Shown piece after piece: positions 27,562 to 37,504 of a DNA stretch of 64,000 nt (position 1 is its first letter; each line of letters opens with the position of its first letter). Source of the stretch: Sandaracinaceae bacterium (GTDB lineage Bacteria > Myxococcota_A > Polyangia > Polyangiales > Sandaracinaceae); the NCBI GenBank assembly GCA_019637095.1, contig JAHBWG010000014.1, forward strand, positions 1 through 64,000. The letters run 5' to 3'. The translations under genes and the position numbers were made by a program. The notes below the pieces were generated by a model that saw nothing but the letters and a program-made list of their open reading frames with translations, did no database searches and was not told the DNA's origin.

Positions 27562-28545
27562 TCAGCGCGGCTCGGGCGCGTCGTCGATGAAGACCTCGGG
27601 CGGCGCGCCGGGGCGACAGACGCCGCGGATCATCGCCGGGGTCGAGCGCTCCATCGCGACCTCGCCGTCGCGGCTCACCGCGATGACGCCGCCATCGCCG
27701 GGCCGCAGCGTGCGGTGCACGAGGTGGCGGGCCGCGTCGGCGACGCCCTCGCCGGCGAGCTCCATCCGCGCGCTGATCGCGCGCGCGACGCCGTGGCGGA
27801 TGAACTCCTCGCCGGTGCCGGTGCACGAGACGGCGCAGGTCGCGTCGTCCGCGTACGTGCCGGCGCCGACGATCGGCGAGTCGCCCACGCGGCCCGCGCG
27901 CTTGCCGGCCAGGCCGCCGGTGGAGGTCGCCGCGGCGAGGTGTCCGTCGCGGTCGAGCGCGACGGCGCCGACCGTCCCGCGCGGCGAGTCGTCCGGGCGC
28001 GCGCCGCGCCACGCCTCGCGGCGCGCGTCGGTGGTGAAGAAGGCGTTGTCGACCTCGGGCAGGCCGCGCTCGCGCGCGAAGGCCTCGGCGCCCTCCCCGA
28101 CGAGAAGCACGTGCGGTGAGTGGTCCATCACCGCGCGGGCGAGCGCGATCGGGTTCCGTACGGTGCGCACCGCGGCGACGGCGCCGCACGCGTGGTCGCT
28201 CCCCCGCATGATCGAAGCGTCGAGCTCGTGGTGCCCGTCGCGCGTCATCACCGCGCCGCGGCCCGCGTTGAAGAGCGGGTCGTCCTCGAGGCGGCGCACG
28301 ATCCGCTCGACCACGTCGACGCTCGCCGCGCCGCCGTCGAGCGCGGCGCAGCCCTCTTCGAGCGCCTCGCGCAGCGCCGCCGCGTACGCGAGGCGACGGG
28401 GATCGCCCGCGTCGGGCGCGGTGCCCGCGCCGCCGTGGACGACGAGCGTGTACGCGGGGCGCGCCGCGCGCGATCGCGGCGGCGGGGCGGCGCCGCACGC
28501 GACGAGCGCGGCGCCGAGCGTCAGGCACAGGAGGCGAGCGGGCAT
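27562..28545 (-). CDS. Isoaspartyl peptidase / plant-type L-asparaginase (Ntn hydrolase), lipoprotein form
   Basis: A 327-residue member of the asparaginase_2 family. Typical motifs are 'YTLVVHGGAGT', 'DDPLFNAGRGAVMTRDGHHELDASIM' and the autoprocessing site 'RGTVGAVALDRDGHLAAATSTGG', where Thr191 becomes the N-terminal nucleophile after self-cleavage. 'RVGDSPIVGAGTYAD' and 'GTGEEFIRHG' complete the site. The enzyme removes isoaspartyl or Asn-like groups from peptides. An N-terminal lipobox (LVAC, Cys17) suggests export and anchoring, so it would act outside the cytoplasm. An ATG at 28545 is preferred over a GTG nine nt upstream. Confidence 0.9.
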   Translation of the reverse strand: MPARLLCLTLGAALVACGAAPPPRSRAARPAYTLVVHGGAGTAPDAGDPRRLAYAAALREALEEGCAALDGGAASVDVVERIVRRLEDDPLFNAGRGAVMTRDGHHELDASIMRGSDHACGAVAAVRTVRNPIALARAVMDHSPHVLLVGEGAEAFARERGLPEVDNAFFTTDARREAWRGARPDDSPRGTVGAVALDRDGHLAAATSTGGLAGKRAGRVGDSPIVGAGTYADDATCAVSCTGTGEEFIRHGVARAISARMELAGEGVADAARHLVHRTLRPGDGGVIAVSRDGEVAMERSTPAMIRGVCRPGAPPEVFIDDAPEPR

Positions 28546-28613
28546 GGCGCGCACTCTACTGCGCGCGCCCGCCGGCGATCGCGCGCTTCACGGGCGGGTC
28601 GCGCGAGCGGTCT

Positions 28614-29192
28614 TCAGCGGCGGACGCGGTCCGCCGTGACGGACTCGTCCCACTCGGTCGCGTAGCCGTCGTAGCGCACCCGCACGCGACCGTCGCGCCC
28701 GGGCGCGATGACCTCGGCGTCGAACCAGCGCCCGTTCCAGAGGACCGAGACGGACTGCCCGACCTCGAGCTGGCTCACGTCGTGGACGGGGTCGCCCGGC
28801 TCGTCCGGCAGGAGCATCCATCCCGCGAGCGCTGCGAGCGTGATCACGATCGCGATGAGCAGCCACCTCCCGCGGCCCGACCCCGCGCTCGCCGCCGGCG
28901 GCCTCCTCGCGATGCGGTCCAGGCCGACCGTCTCGTCCCAACGCGAGGGGTAGCCCTCGTAGGTCACGTGGAACGCGTCTTCAGCGGGCACGTCGAGCAC
29001 GCGGGCCCGATACCAGGTTCCGCACCATCGGACCCACACCGCGTCTCCTTCGGCGAAGTCGGTCGGCGGCGGTGCGCGCAGCCGCTCGATCGTGGCCTGT
29101 GCCTCCTCGAGCGCGGCCTTGGCCTCGTCGAGCTCTCCCTCGAGCGACTCGATGCGTCCGCGCTGCGCCACCCGATCGTCTCGAAAGCCCAC
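28614..29192 (-). CDS. Membrane protein with coiled coil and two Tudor/Agenet-like domains
   Basis: A protein of about 192 residues (GTG at 29192; a TTG at 29210 is an alternative). An N-terminal coiled coil ('IESLEGELDEAKAALEEAQATIERL') leads to a ~45-residue domain: 'GDAVWVRWCGTWYRARVLDVP', 'FHVTYEGYPSRWDETVGLDRI'. A transmembrane helix follows ('WLLIAIVITLAALAGWMLL'). A second homologous domain ends the protein: 'GQSVSVLWNGRWFDAEVIAPG', 'VRVRYDGYATEWDESVTADRV'. The W-x-x-(A/G)xV…Y-G-Y-x-(S/T)xWDE pattern is that of Tudor-knot/chromo-barrel/Agenet folds. One copy sits on each side of the membrane. Ligands are unknown. Confidence 0.75.
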   Translation of the reverse strand: MGFRDDRVAQRGRIESLEGELDEAKAALEEAQATIERLRAPPPTDFAEGDAVWVRWCGTWYRARVLDVPAEDAFHVTYEGYPSRWDETVGLDRIARRPPAASAGSGRGRWLLIAIVITLAALAGWMLLPDEPGDPVHDVSQLEVGQSVSVLWNGRWFDAEVIAPGRDGRVRVRYDGYATEWDESVTADRVRR

Positions 29193-29393
29193 CGCCCGAG
29201 TATCGTTCAACCGCCGTCCGGGCGCCCGATCTCGTACGCCGCGTCGGGGGCGGTTCGGTGGCGCGGCGCGAACTTCGTGATGGCCGGGCGTCGGCCTCGG
29301 CGATCTTCCTGCGCGGCGCCCGGTGACGACAGGCTGGCGCGCACCGTCGCGCGCTCGCTCCGCGTCGCCGAGCCGCCGCCGAGTCGACAGACT

Positions 29394-30173
29394 TCAGCGC
29401 CCCTCGCGCGCGCGGCCCTCGCCCTCGCGGCGCGCGGGCCGCTCCTCGCCCCGATCGCGCCAGCGGCCACGGCCCGCGCCACCGACGCCCGCGTCGCCCT
29501 CGCGGCCGCGGTTGCGCCGGCCGCTGGGCGGGCCCATCGGCAGCTCGACGTGCGCCCCGTCGCCGACGTCTTCGAGGCGCAGCCCGAGGAAGTGCTCCTC
29601 GAAGCACGGGGCGAACGCGGCGGGCATCGGCGGATCGAAGCGCAGGCTGTCGGGACGCACCGTGCCCTCGGGCGTGACGTCGAACGCGACGCGCGAGCGG
29701 CGCCGACCGCGCTCGGCGGGAGGCTCGTCGCCGGTGGCCCCCTCGCGGCGCTGCTCGCGTCGCGCGCGGAAGAGCGCGCGCCAGCCGCCCGCCTCGCCGA
29801 CGCACTCGCGCAGCTGCGCGCGGGACGGCGCGAGGGCGGCGCGGATCGCGTCCGGCGTGACGGTCGGCGCGCGCGCGCCGAGGGCCTCGATCTGCACCGC
29901 GCGCCGCCAGCGCTCCGCCCACTCGGCGGCGCGCGCCTCGTCCGTCGGGGGGCGCGCGAGCGGGTCGCGCCCCACGCCGCGTGGCGGCTCGCGCGCGCTC
30001 TGCCCCGAGGCCGGCCCCGAGCCCTCGCCGTAGACCCAGCGCTCGTACGTCTCGTCCGCCTCGTCGGTCGCGTCCGGCGTCGCGCCGGGGCGCAGCGCCA
30101 CCCACCAGCCGACGACGAGCGCCGCGATCAGCGCGATCATCCCCGCGATCGGGGCCCATCCTCGCCGAGACAC
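29394..30173 (-). CDS. Membrane-anchored protein with AgmX/PglI-like C-terminal domain
   Basis: A 259-residue protein (GTG start) with one N-terminal transmembrane segment ('IAGMIALIAALVVGWWVAL'), an acidic then Arg-rich linker, and a domain with two conserved-looking cysteines. These lie in 'LAPSRAQLRECVGEAGGW' and 'RSRVAFDVTPEGTVRPDSLRFDPPMPAAFAPCFEEHFLGLRL'. The arrangement C…'G.V.V.F.V...G.V'…C is like the AgmX/PglI C-terminal domain of myxobacterial gliding-linked proteins, a TonB-like fold, though similarity is judged by eye. The last ~40 residues are Arg/Gly/Glu low complexity. It lies upstream of the Tudor-like gene on the same strand and is divergent from the acyl-CoA dehydrogenase gene. 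Confidence 0.6.
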   Translation of the reverse strand: MSRRGWAPIAGMIALIAALVVGWWVALRPGATPDATDEADETYERWVYGEGSGPASGQSAREPPRGVGRDPLARPPTDEARAAEWAERWRRAVQIEALGARAPTVTPDAIRAALAPSRAQLRECVGEAGGWRALFRARREQRREGATGDEPPAERGRRRSRVAFDVTPEGTVRPDSLRFDPPMPAAFAPCFEEHFLGLRLEDVGDGAHVELPMGPPSGRRNRGREGDAGVGGAGRGRWRDRGEERPARREGEGRAREGR

Positions 30174-30309
30174 CGTCCGAGGATGCAGGTCCTACGCGGT
30201 GCGCGCCACCCCGTTGCGCGCGCGTGACCGATCTCGCGTTGCGCGGCGGCGCTCTCGGTTCTACGTCCCGTGCACTCTCGCGAGGCCCCTCACCCGGAGC
30301 GCCACCCCG

Positions 30310-32073
30310 ATGCAGATCTACCGCGCACCCATCGAAGACATGATGTTCCAGCTCGCCGCCTTCGGATACGAGGACGTCGCCGGGCTCTCCCGCTTCGAGG
30401 CGTTCGACCTCGAGACGCTGCGGATGATCCTCGAGCAGACCGGGGCGCTCGCGAGCGACGTGCTGCTCGCGTGCAACCGTGCGGGCGACGAGGACGGCGT
30501 GAAGTGGGACCCGGCGACGGGCGCCGTGAAGACGGCGCGCGGCTTCCGCGAGGCGCACCGCGCGCTCGCCGAGAACGGCTACTACGGGCTGACCGCCGAC
30601 GAGGCGCACGGCGGCGGCGGCGCGCCGTACACCCTCGGCACGCTCGTGCGCGAGATCCTGATGAGCGCGAACAAGTCGCTCGCGATGGCGCCCGGCCTGA
30701 CCGGCGGGCTCATCGAGGCGCTCGAGGCGCACGCGGCGCCGGAGCTCCAAACGATGTACCTGCCCAAGCTCGCGGCGGGCGAGTGGACCGGCACGATGTG
30801 CCTGACGGAGCCGCACGCCGGGACCGACCTCGGCTTGCTCACCACGCGCGCGACGCCCAACGACGACGGCACCTACGCGCTCACCGGCACCAAGATCTGG
30901 ATCACGTTCGGCGAGCACGACCTCGCGGACAACATCATCCACCTGGTGCTCGCGCGGCTCCCCGACGCGCCCCAGGGCGTCAAGGGCATCAGCACGTTCC
31001 TCGTGCCCAAGGTGCTGCCGGACGGCACGCGCAACGCGATCGCGTGCAGCGGGCTCGAGCACAAGATGGGGATCCACGGCTCGCCGACGTGCGTGATGGA
31101 TCTGACGGGCGCGACGGGCTGGCTCGTCGGGCAGCCGCACCGGGGCATGGCCTCGATGTTCACGATGATGAACGCGGCGCGCCTCTTCGTCGGCGTCGAG
31201 GGCATCAGCCTCGGCGAGATCGCGTACCAGACCGCGCTCGAGTTCGCGAAGGATCGCCGGCAGAGCCGCGCGCTCGATCCGCGCCGCAGCGACCCGAGCG
31301 CCGCCGCGGACAACATCCTCGTGCACCCGGACGTCCGGCGGATGCTCCTCAACGCGCGCTCGACGACCGAGGCGATGCGCGGCCTCGCGGTCCTCGTCTC
31401 GACGAACATCGATCTCGCGCACCACCACCCGGACGAGGACGCCCGCCAGCGCGCGGAGGATCTCGTCGCGCTGCTCACGCCGGTCGTCAAGTCGTATTGC
31501 ACGGAGCGCGGCTTCGCGAACGTGAGCGACGCGATGCAGGTGTGCGGCGGCGCCGGGTACACGCGCGACTGGTCGATCGAGCAGTACCTGCGCGACATGC
31601 GCATCGCGCTCATCTACGAGGGCACGAACCACATCCAGGCGCTCGACCTCGTCGGCCGCAAGCTGCCGATGCACGACGGGCGGCTGTTCCGCACGTTCGT
31701 GAAGGAGGCGCGCGCCGCCGTGGCCGCGGGCCGTGCGCACGAGTCGACGGCGGGCTTCGCCGACGCGCTCGACGAGGCGCTCGGGCACCTGGTGGGCGCC
31801 ACCGAGCAGCTCGCCGAGCGCGCGGGGCGCGACCGCGAGGAGCTCGGCGCGGTCGCCTCGAACTACCTCCACCTGTTCGGCCTCGTCGCGTGCGCGTACT
31901 CGTGGGTCCGCCAGGTGGCGCACGCGGTCGCGACCGACGCGCCCAACCGCGCGACGAAGCTCAAGACGGCGCGCTTCTTCTTCGCGTTGGTGCTGCCCGA
32001 GCTGCACGGGGTGCTCGGCAAGCTCGGCGCGGGCGCGGCGCCCATGATGGACTTCGAGCTCGACGAGCTCTGA
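30310..32073 (+). CDS. Acyl-CoA dehydrogenase, DmdC-like long form
   Basis: A 587-residue flavoenzyme. After an N-terminal helix region ('EDMMFQLAAFGYEDVAGL') it has the acyl-CoA dehydrogenase signatures 'GEWTGTMCLTEPHAGTDLGLL' and 'YALTGTKIWITFGEHDLADNI', then 'QVCGGAGYTRDWSIEQYLRDMRIALIYEGTNHIQALDLVGRKL', containing the catalytic Glu of 'YEGTN'. A C-terminal helical extension of ~120 residues places it in the long branch with 3-methylmercaptopropionyl-CoA dehydrogenase and related enzymes. It introduces a 2,3-double bond into an acyl-CoA, the first step of beta-oxidation; chain preference is unknown. The ATG at 30310 matches the family start. The thiolase and the MFE-2-like enzyme nearby could supply the later steps. 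Confidence 0.92.
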   Translation: MQIYRAPIEDMMFQLAAFGYEDVAGLSRFEAFDLETLRMILEQTGALASDVLLACNRAGDEDGVKWDPATGAVKTARGFREAHRALAENGYYGLTADEAHGGGGAPYTLGTLVREILMSANKSLAMAPGLTGGLIEALEAHAAPELQTMYLPKLAAGEWTGTMCLTEPHAGTDLGLLTTRATPNDDGTYALTGTKIWITFGEHDLADNIIHLVLARLPDAPQGVKGISTFLVPKVLPDGTRNAIACSGLEHKMGIHGSPTCVMDLTGATGWLVGQPHRGMASMFTMMNAARLFVGVEGISLGEIAYQTALEFAKDRRQSRALDPRRSDPSAAADNILVHPDVRRMLLNARSTTEAMRGLAVLVSTNIDLAHHHPDEDARQRAEDLVALLTPVVKSYCTERGFANVSDAMQVCGGAGYTRDWSIEQYLRDMRIALIYEGTNHIQALDLVGRKLPMHDGRLFRTFVKEARAAVAAGRAHESTAGFADALDEALGHLVGATEQLAERAGRDREELGAVASNYLHLFGLVACAYSWVRQVAHAVATDAPNRATKLKTARFFFALVLPELHGVLGKLGAGAAPMMDFELDEL

Positions 32074-32077
32074 TCTC

Positions 32078-32169
32078 GGAGGGGTTGTTCCAACGTTCCA
32101 ACCCCTCCCCCCATCGCGGGGCGATGGGGCCCCCTCGGCCAACGGCCATCGCTGCGCGACGGCCTGGCC
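32078..32169. repeat. Intergenic multi-hairpin element (diverged copy)
   Basis: Three adjacent stems lie just after the acyl-CoA dehydrogenase stop. First, GGAGGGGTT/AACCCCTCC (32078-32108) encloses GTTCCAACGTTCCAAC. Second, CCCCATCGC-GGG-GCGATGGGG (32109-32129). Third, a bipartite stem with GGCC/GGCC arms (32137-32169). The last two correspond to the tandem element at 37.5-37.8 kb. In the third stem two substitutions are matched on the opposite arm. Confidence 0.8.
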
Positions 32170-32359
32170 TCGATTGGCGCCGTCGGCCGGGCGCACGCCG
32201 GATTGACCGACAGTCGTCGACGAAACCGGGCTGACGCCGCGGACGGCTCGCGCGCGGGCCCCGGATGAGTCACAGTGGATCCATCCCAAGCTCGGCCGGG
32301 GGGCTGCGGTCTCGCCTCCCGACCCGCGCGGGCCACGCCTTCGCATCGACCGCACCCTC

Positions 32360-34042
<1,683 letters not shown>

Positions 34043-34122
34043 CGCGCCCGTCGCAGCGGGGAGGGCGCAGGGGCGCTCCGCTCGACGCCCGCGCCGCAGG
34101 CGCCCTCTCCTCGTCTCCGGGG

Positions 34123-34175
34123 CTCCTCCCTCCCCTTCTTTCACGGGAGACGAAGAGAGAAGGGGAGGCGAGGAG
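34123..34175. terminator. Hairpin between convergent genes (likely bidirectional terminator)
   Basis: Arms CTCCTCCCTCCCCTTCT (34123-34139) and AGAAGGGGAGGCGAGGAG (34158-34175) pair over 17 bp with a single-base bulge and an 18-nt loop. It lies between the stops of the kinase (+) and the MFE-2-like gene (-). No T run follows, so factor-independent action is uncertain. Confidence 0.55.
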
Positions 34176-34176
34176 G

Positions 34177-34192
34177 GTTGGAACGTTGGAAC
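34177..34192. repeat. 16-nt repeat GTTGGAACGTTGGAAC
   Basis: Exact reverse complement of 32087-32102. The two copies flank the kinase gene in inverted orientation about 2.1 kb apart, and each sits next to a hairpin at a gene end. Confidence 0.8.
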
Positions 34193-34249
34193 GAGCCGCG
34201 CGCACGCGACCGAGCACCATCCATGCGTGCGAAGCGCCCTTCAGCCAAC

Positions 34250-36847
34250 TCAGCCGAGGCGGGAGAGCGCCTCGAGGTTCTTGGCGAGACGCACGTCGCC
34301 GTCGACCCGGAGCTTGCCGTGCTGGAACAGCGCGCGCGCCGAGCCGCCGGCCGCGAGCGCGGCGAGGTCCTCGTCCGCGATCGTGATCGTGACGGCGGCG
34401 TCGGGCGCCTCGCCCGGCTCGACCGTCCCCGCGCCCGCGTCGACTACCCAGGCCGCTTCGGGGCCGGTCACGCGGAACTGGAGCTTGCCGCCGAGCGCGC
34501 CGACGACGTCGCGCGCCTCCTTCAGCTTGCCGAAGAGCGCAGGCGCCGCCGCCTCGCGCGCGGGCTTGGCCGCGGGCTTCGCCTCCGCCGGCGCCGCGCT
34601 CGCGCCGCTCGCGCCGCCGCGCGCCTTCATCGCGCGCTCGACCATCTCGGGGGTGACCTTCTTGAGGAAGCCGAGCTTCTGGCTGGCCATGACGTTGCCG
34701 GTGATCTTGAGCTGGCCGCCGAAGTAGAGCTTCTGCGCGTCGGCCTTGCCGGTGCACATGTCCATGAAGTCGGCGTCGCTGAGCGCGAGCGTGCAATCGG
34801 GCTTGACGGTCTCGCCCTGGGCCACGGCGCCGTTGCCGCTGCGCACGTCGATCGTCCAGACGCTCTCGGGGTCGGTGAGCGCGAGTTGGAAGGCGTGGCC
34901 GACCTTGTCGCCGACGCCGGGCTGCTCGCTCAGCAAGATCCCGATCGCGGCGAAGATGTCCGCGCTCGTCGGGCCCGAGGGCGCCGGCGCCGCGGCGGTC
35001 TCTGGGGCGGCCGCGGGCTTCTCCTGCTTCTTCGGGATCGACTCGTAGAGCTCGATCGCCGCGTTGCTGATCACCACCTCGTCGCGCGCCTTCACCTTGC
35101 AGCGGAAGACCACGCGCTGGGGGCCCTCGCGCCACATCTCGGTCACGAGCGTGTCGCCCGGGTAGACGTTCTTGGCGAAGCGGACCTTGATCGACTTGAA
35201 GTACCGGGGGTCACCCTCCGGCGCCATCTTCGAGATCACGTGGCGGCCCGCGTAGCCGAACGTGCAGAGGCCGTGGAGGATCGGGCGATCGAACCCGAAC
35301 GCCTTGGCGAACGCCGGATCGGCGTGCAGGGGGTTCCAGTCGCCGCTCGAGAGCCGGTAGAGCAGGGCCTGGTGCGGCGGGATGTGCTCCTCGACGACGG
35401 CGTCCGGCGCCCGCGCGGGCGGCTCGTTGCCCGCGCTCGCCGGGCCGCGCTCGCCGCCCCAGCCGCCGGCGCCCCGGATGAACGCGCTGCTCTCGTTGTA
35501 GATCAGCACGTCGCCTTGCTCGTCGCGGCTCTCGATCGCGGTCACGACCACCGCGCCCTTCTCGCCCTTGTCGAAGATGTCCTTGATCCAGGCGCGGTGC
35601 CGGAGCTTCGCGTTGCGCGGGAGCGGCCGCTTCAGCTCGGTGTACTGCTCACCGTGGAGGAGCCGGTCGAACCCGTAGTTCAGGCCCGGCGCCTGGATCC
35701 CGTTCTTCGCGTTCTCCATCAGCACCTTGAGCGCCGGGATCACGCCGAACGTCGGCAGCGCGGTGAAGCCCGCGTCCATCTCGTAGACGAGCCGCAGCTC
35801 GCTCGGCGCGACCGGGTCCGTGCCCGCGCCGACGCCGAGCGCGTAGAGCGCGACGTCCTTCTCGTCGTAGCTCGAGCGCACCTCGGGGAGCTCGGCGCCG
35901 AGCGCCTCGTCGACGTCGATGAACTGGTTGCCGCCCTTGGACGGGCCGCGCTGGAGGTTCGCCATGATCGGCTGCATCGACTCGTTGATCGAGCCGGGGT
36001 GCTCGGAGGCGCCGAAGTCGACGATCGTCTTCCACGCGGAGCGCACGTCCTCGGGCGTGATGGCGCGGCCGACGCGGTAGGTCTTGCCCGCGGTGCGCTC
36101 CCAGCGGAGCTTGCCGAAGTAACCGCCGCCGACCTCGAAGAGGCCGCCGTTCTCCTCGCACGACTCGTGGCAGAGCCAGGCGACGAGCGGCGAGACGTAC
36201 GCCGGGTCGAGCGCCCGCACGAGCTCCTCGGGCAGCACCGTCTCGGTGAGGCGCGAGCCGGCGATCGGCGCGATCGTGTTGACGAGGACCCCGCGCTTGC
36301 GCCCCTCGACCGCGAGCGTGTTCGCGAAGCCGGTGAGCCCGAGCTTGGCCATCGCGTAGTTCGCCTGGCCGAAGTTGCCGTAGATGCCGGCGGCGGACGC
36401 GGTCATCACGACGCGGCCGTACTCTTGGTCGCGCAGGTGCGGCCACGCCGCCTTGGTGACCGCGTAGCTTCCGCGCACGTGGACGCGGTAGACGAGGTCC
36501 CAGTCCGCGTCGGTCATCTTGTGGAACGAGACGTCGCGCAGGATGCCCGCGTTGTTCACGACGACGTCGAGGCGGCCGAACGCGTCGAGCGCGGCCTGGA
36601 CGATCTTGTCGCCGTCCTCGACCGAGTCGTAGCTCGCGACCGCCTCGCCGCCGGCCGCGCGGATCTCTTCCACGACCTGGTCGGCCATGGCGGAGCTCTT
36701 CCCGTCGCCGTGCGCGCCGCCGCCGAGATCGTTCACGACGACCTTCGCGCCGCGCGCGCCGAACAGCAGCGCGTGGGAGCGGCCGAGCCCGCCTCCCGCG
36801 CCCGTCACGATGACCACTCGACCGTCGAATCGCAGCTCGTCCGCCAT
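34250..36847 (-). CDS. MFE-2-like multifunctional enzyme: SDR + enoyl-CoA hydratase 2 + two SCP2 domains
   Basis: An 865-residue fusion. Residues ~1-300 are a short-chain dehydrogenase like the N-terminal half of peroxisomal MFE-2: 'VVIVTGAGGGLGRSHA', 'NNAGILRDVSF', Ser in 'MTASAAGIYGNFGQ' and YxxxK in 'ANYAMAKLG'. Residues ~320-610 are the double hot-dog hydratase with the signature 'SSGDWNPLHADPAFAKAFG' (D and H catalytic). Two sterol-carrier (SCP2) domains follow, about 640-745 ('FQLALTDPESVWTIDVRSGNG') and ~765-865 ('LQFRVTGPEAAWVVDAGAGT'), joined by Ala/Lys-rich linkers. It would hydrate a 2-enoyl-CoA and oxidise the (3R)-hydroxyacyl-CoA. The ATG at 36847 gives the family N-terminus. A second SCP2 domain is unusual; animal MFE-2 has one. 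Confidence 0.9.
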   Translation of the reverse strand: MADELRFDGRVVIVTGAGGGLGRSHALLFGARGAKVVVNDLGGGAHGDGKSSAMADQVVEEIRAAGGEAVASYDSVEDGDKIVQAALDAFGRLDVVVNNAGILRDVSFHKMTDADWDLVYRVHVRGSYAVTKAAWPHLRDQEYGRVVMTASAAGIYGNFGQANYAMAKLGLTGFANTLAVEGRKRGVLVNTIAPIAGSRLTETVLPEELVRALDPAYVSPLVAWLCHESCEENGGLFEVGGGYFGKLRWERTAGKTYRVGRAITPEDVRSAWKTIVDFGASEHPGSINESMQPIMANLQRGPSKGGNQFIDVDEALGAELPEVRSSYDEKDVALYALGVGAGTDPVAPSELRLVYEMDAGFTALPTFGVIPALKVLMENAKNGIQAPGLNYGFDRLLHGEQYTELKRPLPRNAKLRHRAWIKDIFDKGEKGAVVVTAIESRDEQGDVLIYNESSAFIRGAGGWGGERGPASAGNEPPARAPDAVVEEHIPPHQALLYRLSSGDWNPLHADPAFAKAFGFDRPILHGLCTFGYAGRHVISKMAPEGDPRYFKSIKVRFAKNVYPGDTLVTEMWREGPQRVVFRCKVKARDEVVISNAAIELYESIPKKQEKPAAAPETAAAPAPSGPTSADIFAAIGILLSEQPGVGDKVGHAFQLALTDPESVWTIDVRSGNGAVAQGETVKPDCTLALSDADFMDMCTGKADAQKLYFGGQLKITGNVMASQKLGFLKKVTPEMVERAMKARGGASGASAAPAEAKPAAKPAREAAAPALFGKLKEARDVVGALGGKLQFRVTGPEAAWVVDAGAGTVEPGEAPDAAVTITIADEDLAALAAGGSARALFQHGKLRVDGDVRLAKNLEALSRLG

Positions 36848-36883
36848 GGTTCTCACGCCCTCCGAGGCGCCCAATATCGCCTA

Positions 36884-36912
36884 TTGCGTTCGCCGAGGGG
36901 AGTGGGGATACT
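36884..36912 (+). promoter_or_regulatory. Candidate sigma-70-type promoter for the OmpA-like gene
   Basis: TTGCGT (36884-36889) and GATACT (36907-36912) are separated by 17 nt, in a locally AT-richer stretch between divergent genes. Transcription would start near 36920, about 40 nt before the OmpA-like ATG. Matches to consensus are 3/6 and 4/6. Confidence 0.4.
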
Positions 36913-36961
36913 CGCGCCCGCAATACGGAGGCGTGCGGCCTCTGGGGGAGATGGAGACCAG

Positions 36962-37504
36962 ATGAAGATTCGCGGAACAATCGCAGCGGCCGCCCTGGCG
37001 CTGCTCGTAGGCGCGCTCATGACGGCGTGCGGTGGCGACTGTCCGGAGTGCAATTGCCCGGTCTGTCCTTCGGTGGGGCCGGCGCCGACGCCGGTTGCGA
37101 CGGGTCCGTGCACCGAGGAGTGGGTCCACATGCCGGTCCTCATCAACTTCCCCACCGGCGGGGCCGAGCTCGACGCGCAGAACCGCGCGATCCTGCAGGA
37201 GGTCGTCCGCACGGCGCAGAACCGCCAGGACATCCGCCGCGTCCGCGCCGAGGGTCACACCGACACCTGCGGCAACGAGGTCAACAACATGGCGCTCGCG
37301 CAGCAGCGGGCGGAGAACGTCGCGCTCGCCCTCGTCGAGATGGGCGTGCCGCGCGAGCTGATCGAGACGGTCGGCTACGGCTCGACCCAGCCGCGCGCGA
37401 ACGAGGCGTGCGAGACGCGTCAGGCGCGCTCGTCCACCGAGCTCAGCCGGCAGACCAACCGCCGCGTCGAGTTCAGCATCCTCGTCTGCCGCGAGTACAA
37501 TTGA
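36962..37504 (+). CDS. OmpA-family lipoprotein (Pal-like)
   Basis: A 180-residue outer-membrane lipoprotein. The signal peptide 'IAAAALALLVGALMTAC' ends in a lipobox. A short Cys-rich stretch follows ('GGDCPECNCPVCPSVGP'). The OmpA domain (~55-180) has 'INFPTGGAELDAQNRAILQEVV' and the peptidoglycan-binding 'RAEGHTDTCGNEVNNMALAQQRAENVALALVEMGV', 'ETVGYGSTQPRANEA' and 'QTNRRVEFSIL'. It would anchor the outer membrane to peptidoglycan. Two cysteines within the OmpA domain may form a disulphide. The ribosome site is GGGGGAGATGGAG. The stop codon lies at the edge of a truncated copy of the downstream hairpin repeat. Confidence 0.9.
   Translation: MKIRGTIAAAALALLVGALMTACGGDCPECNCPVCPSVGPAPTPVATGPCTEEWVHMPVLINFPTGGAELDAQNRAILQEVVRTAQNRQDIRRVRAEGHTDTCGNEVNNMALAQQRAENVALALVEMGVPRELIETVGYGSTQPRANEACETRQARSSTELSRQTNRRVEFSILVCREYN

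Noticed and set aside
34848-36874. A start for the MFE-2-like gene nine codons upstream at 36874
   Set aside because: The ATG at 36847 begins the conserved SDR N-terminus; the extra residues are not conserved in type and would shorten the divergent promoter region.
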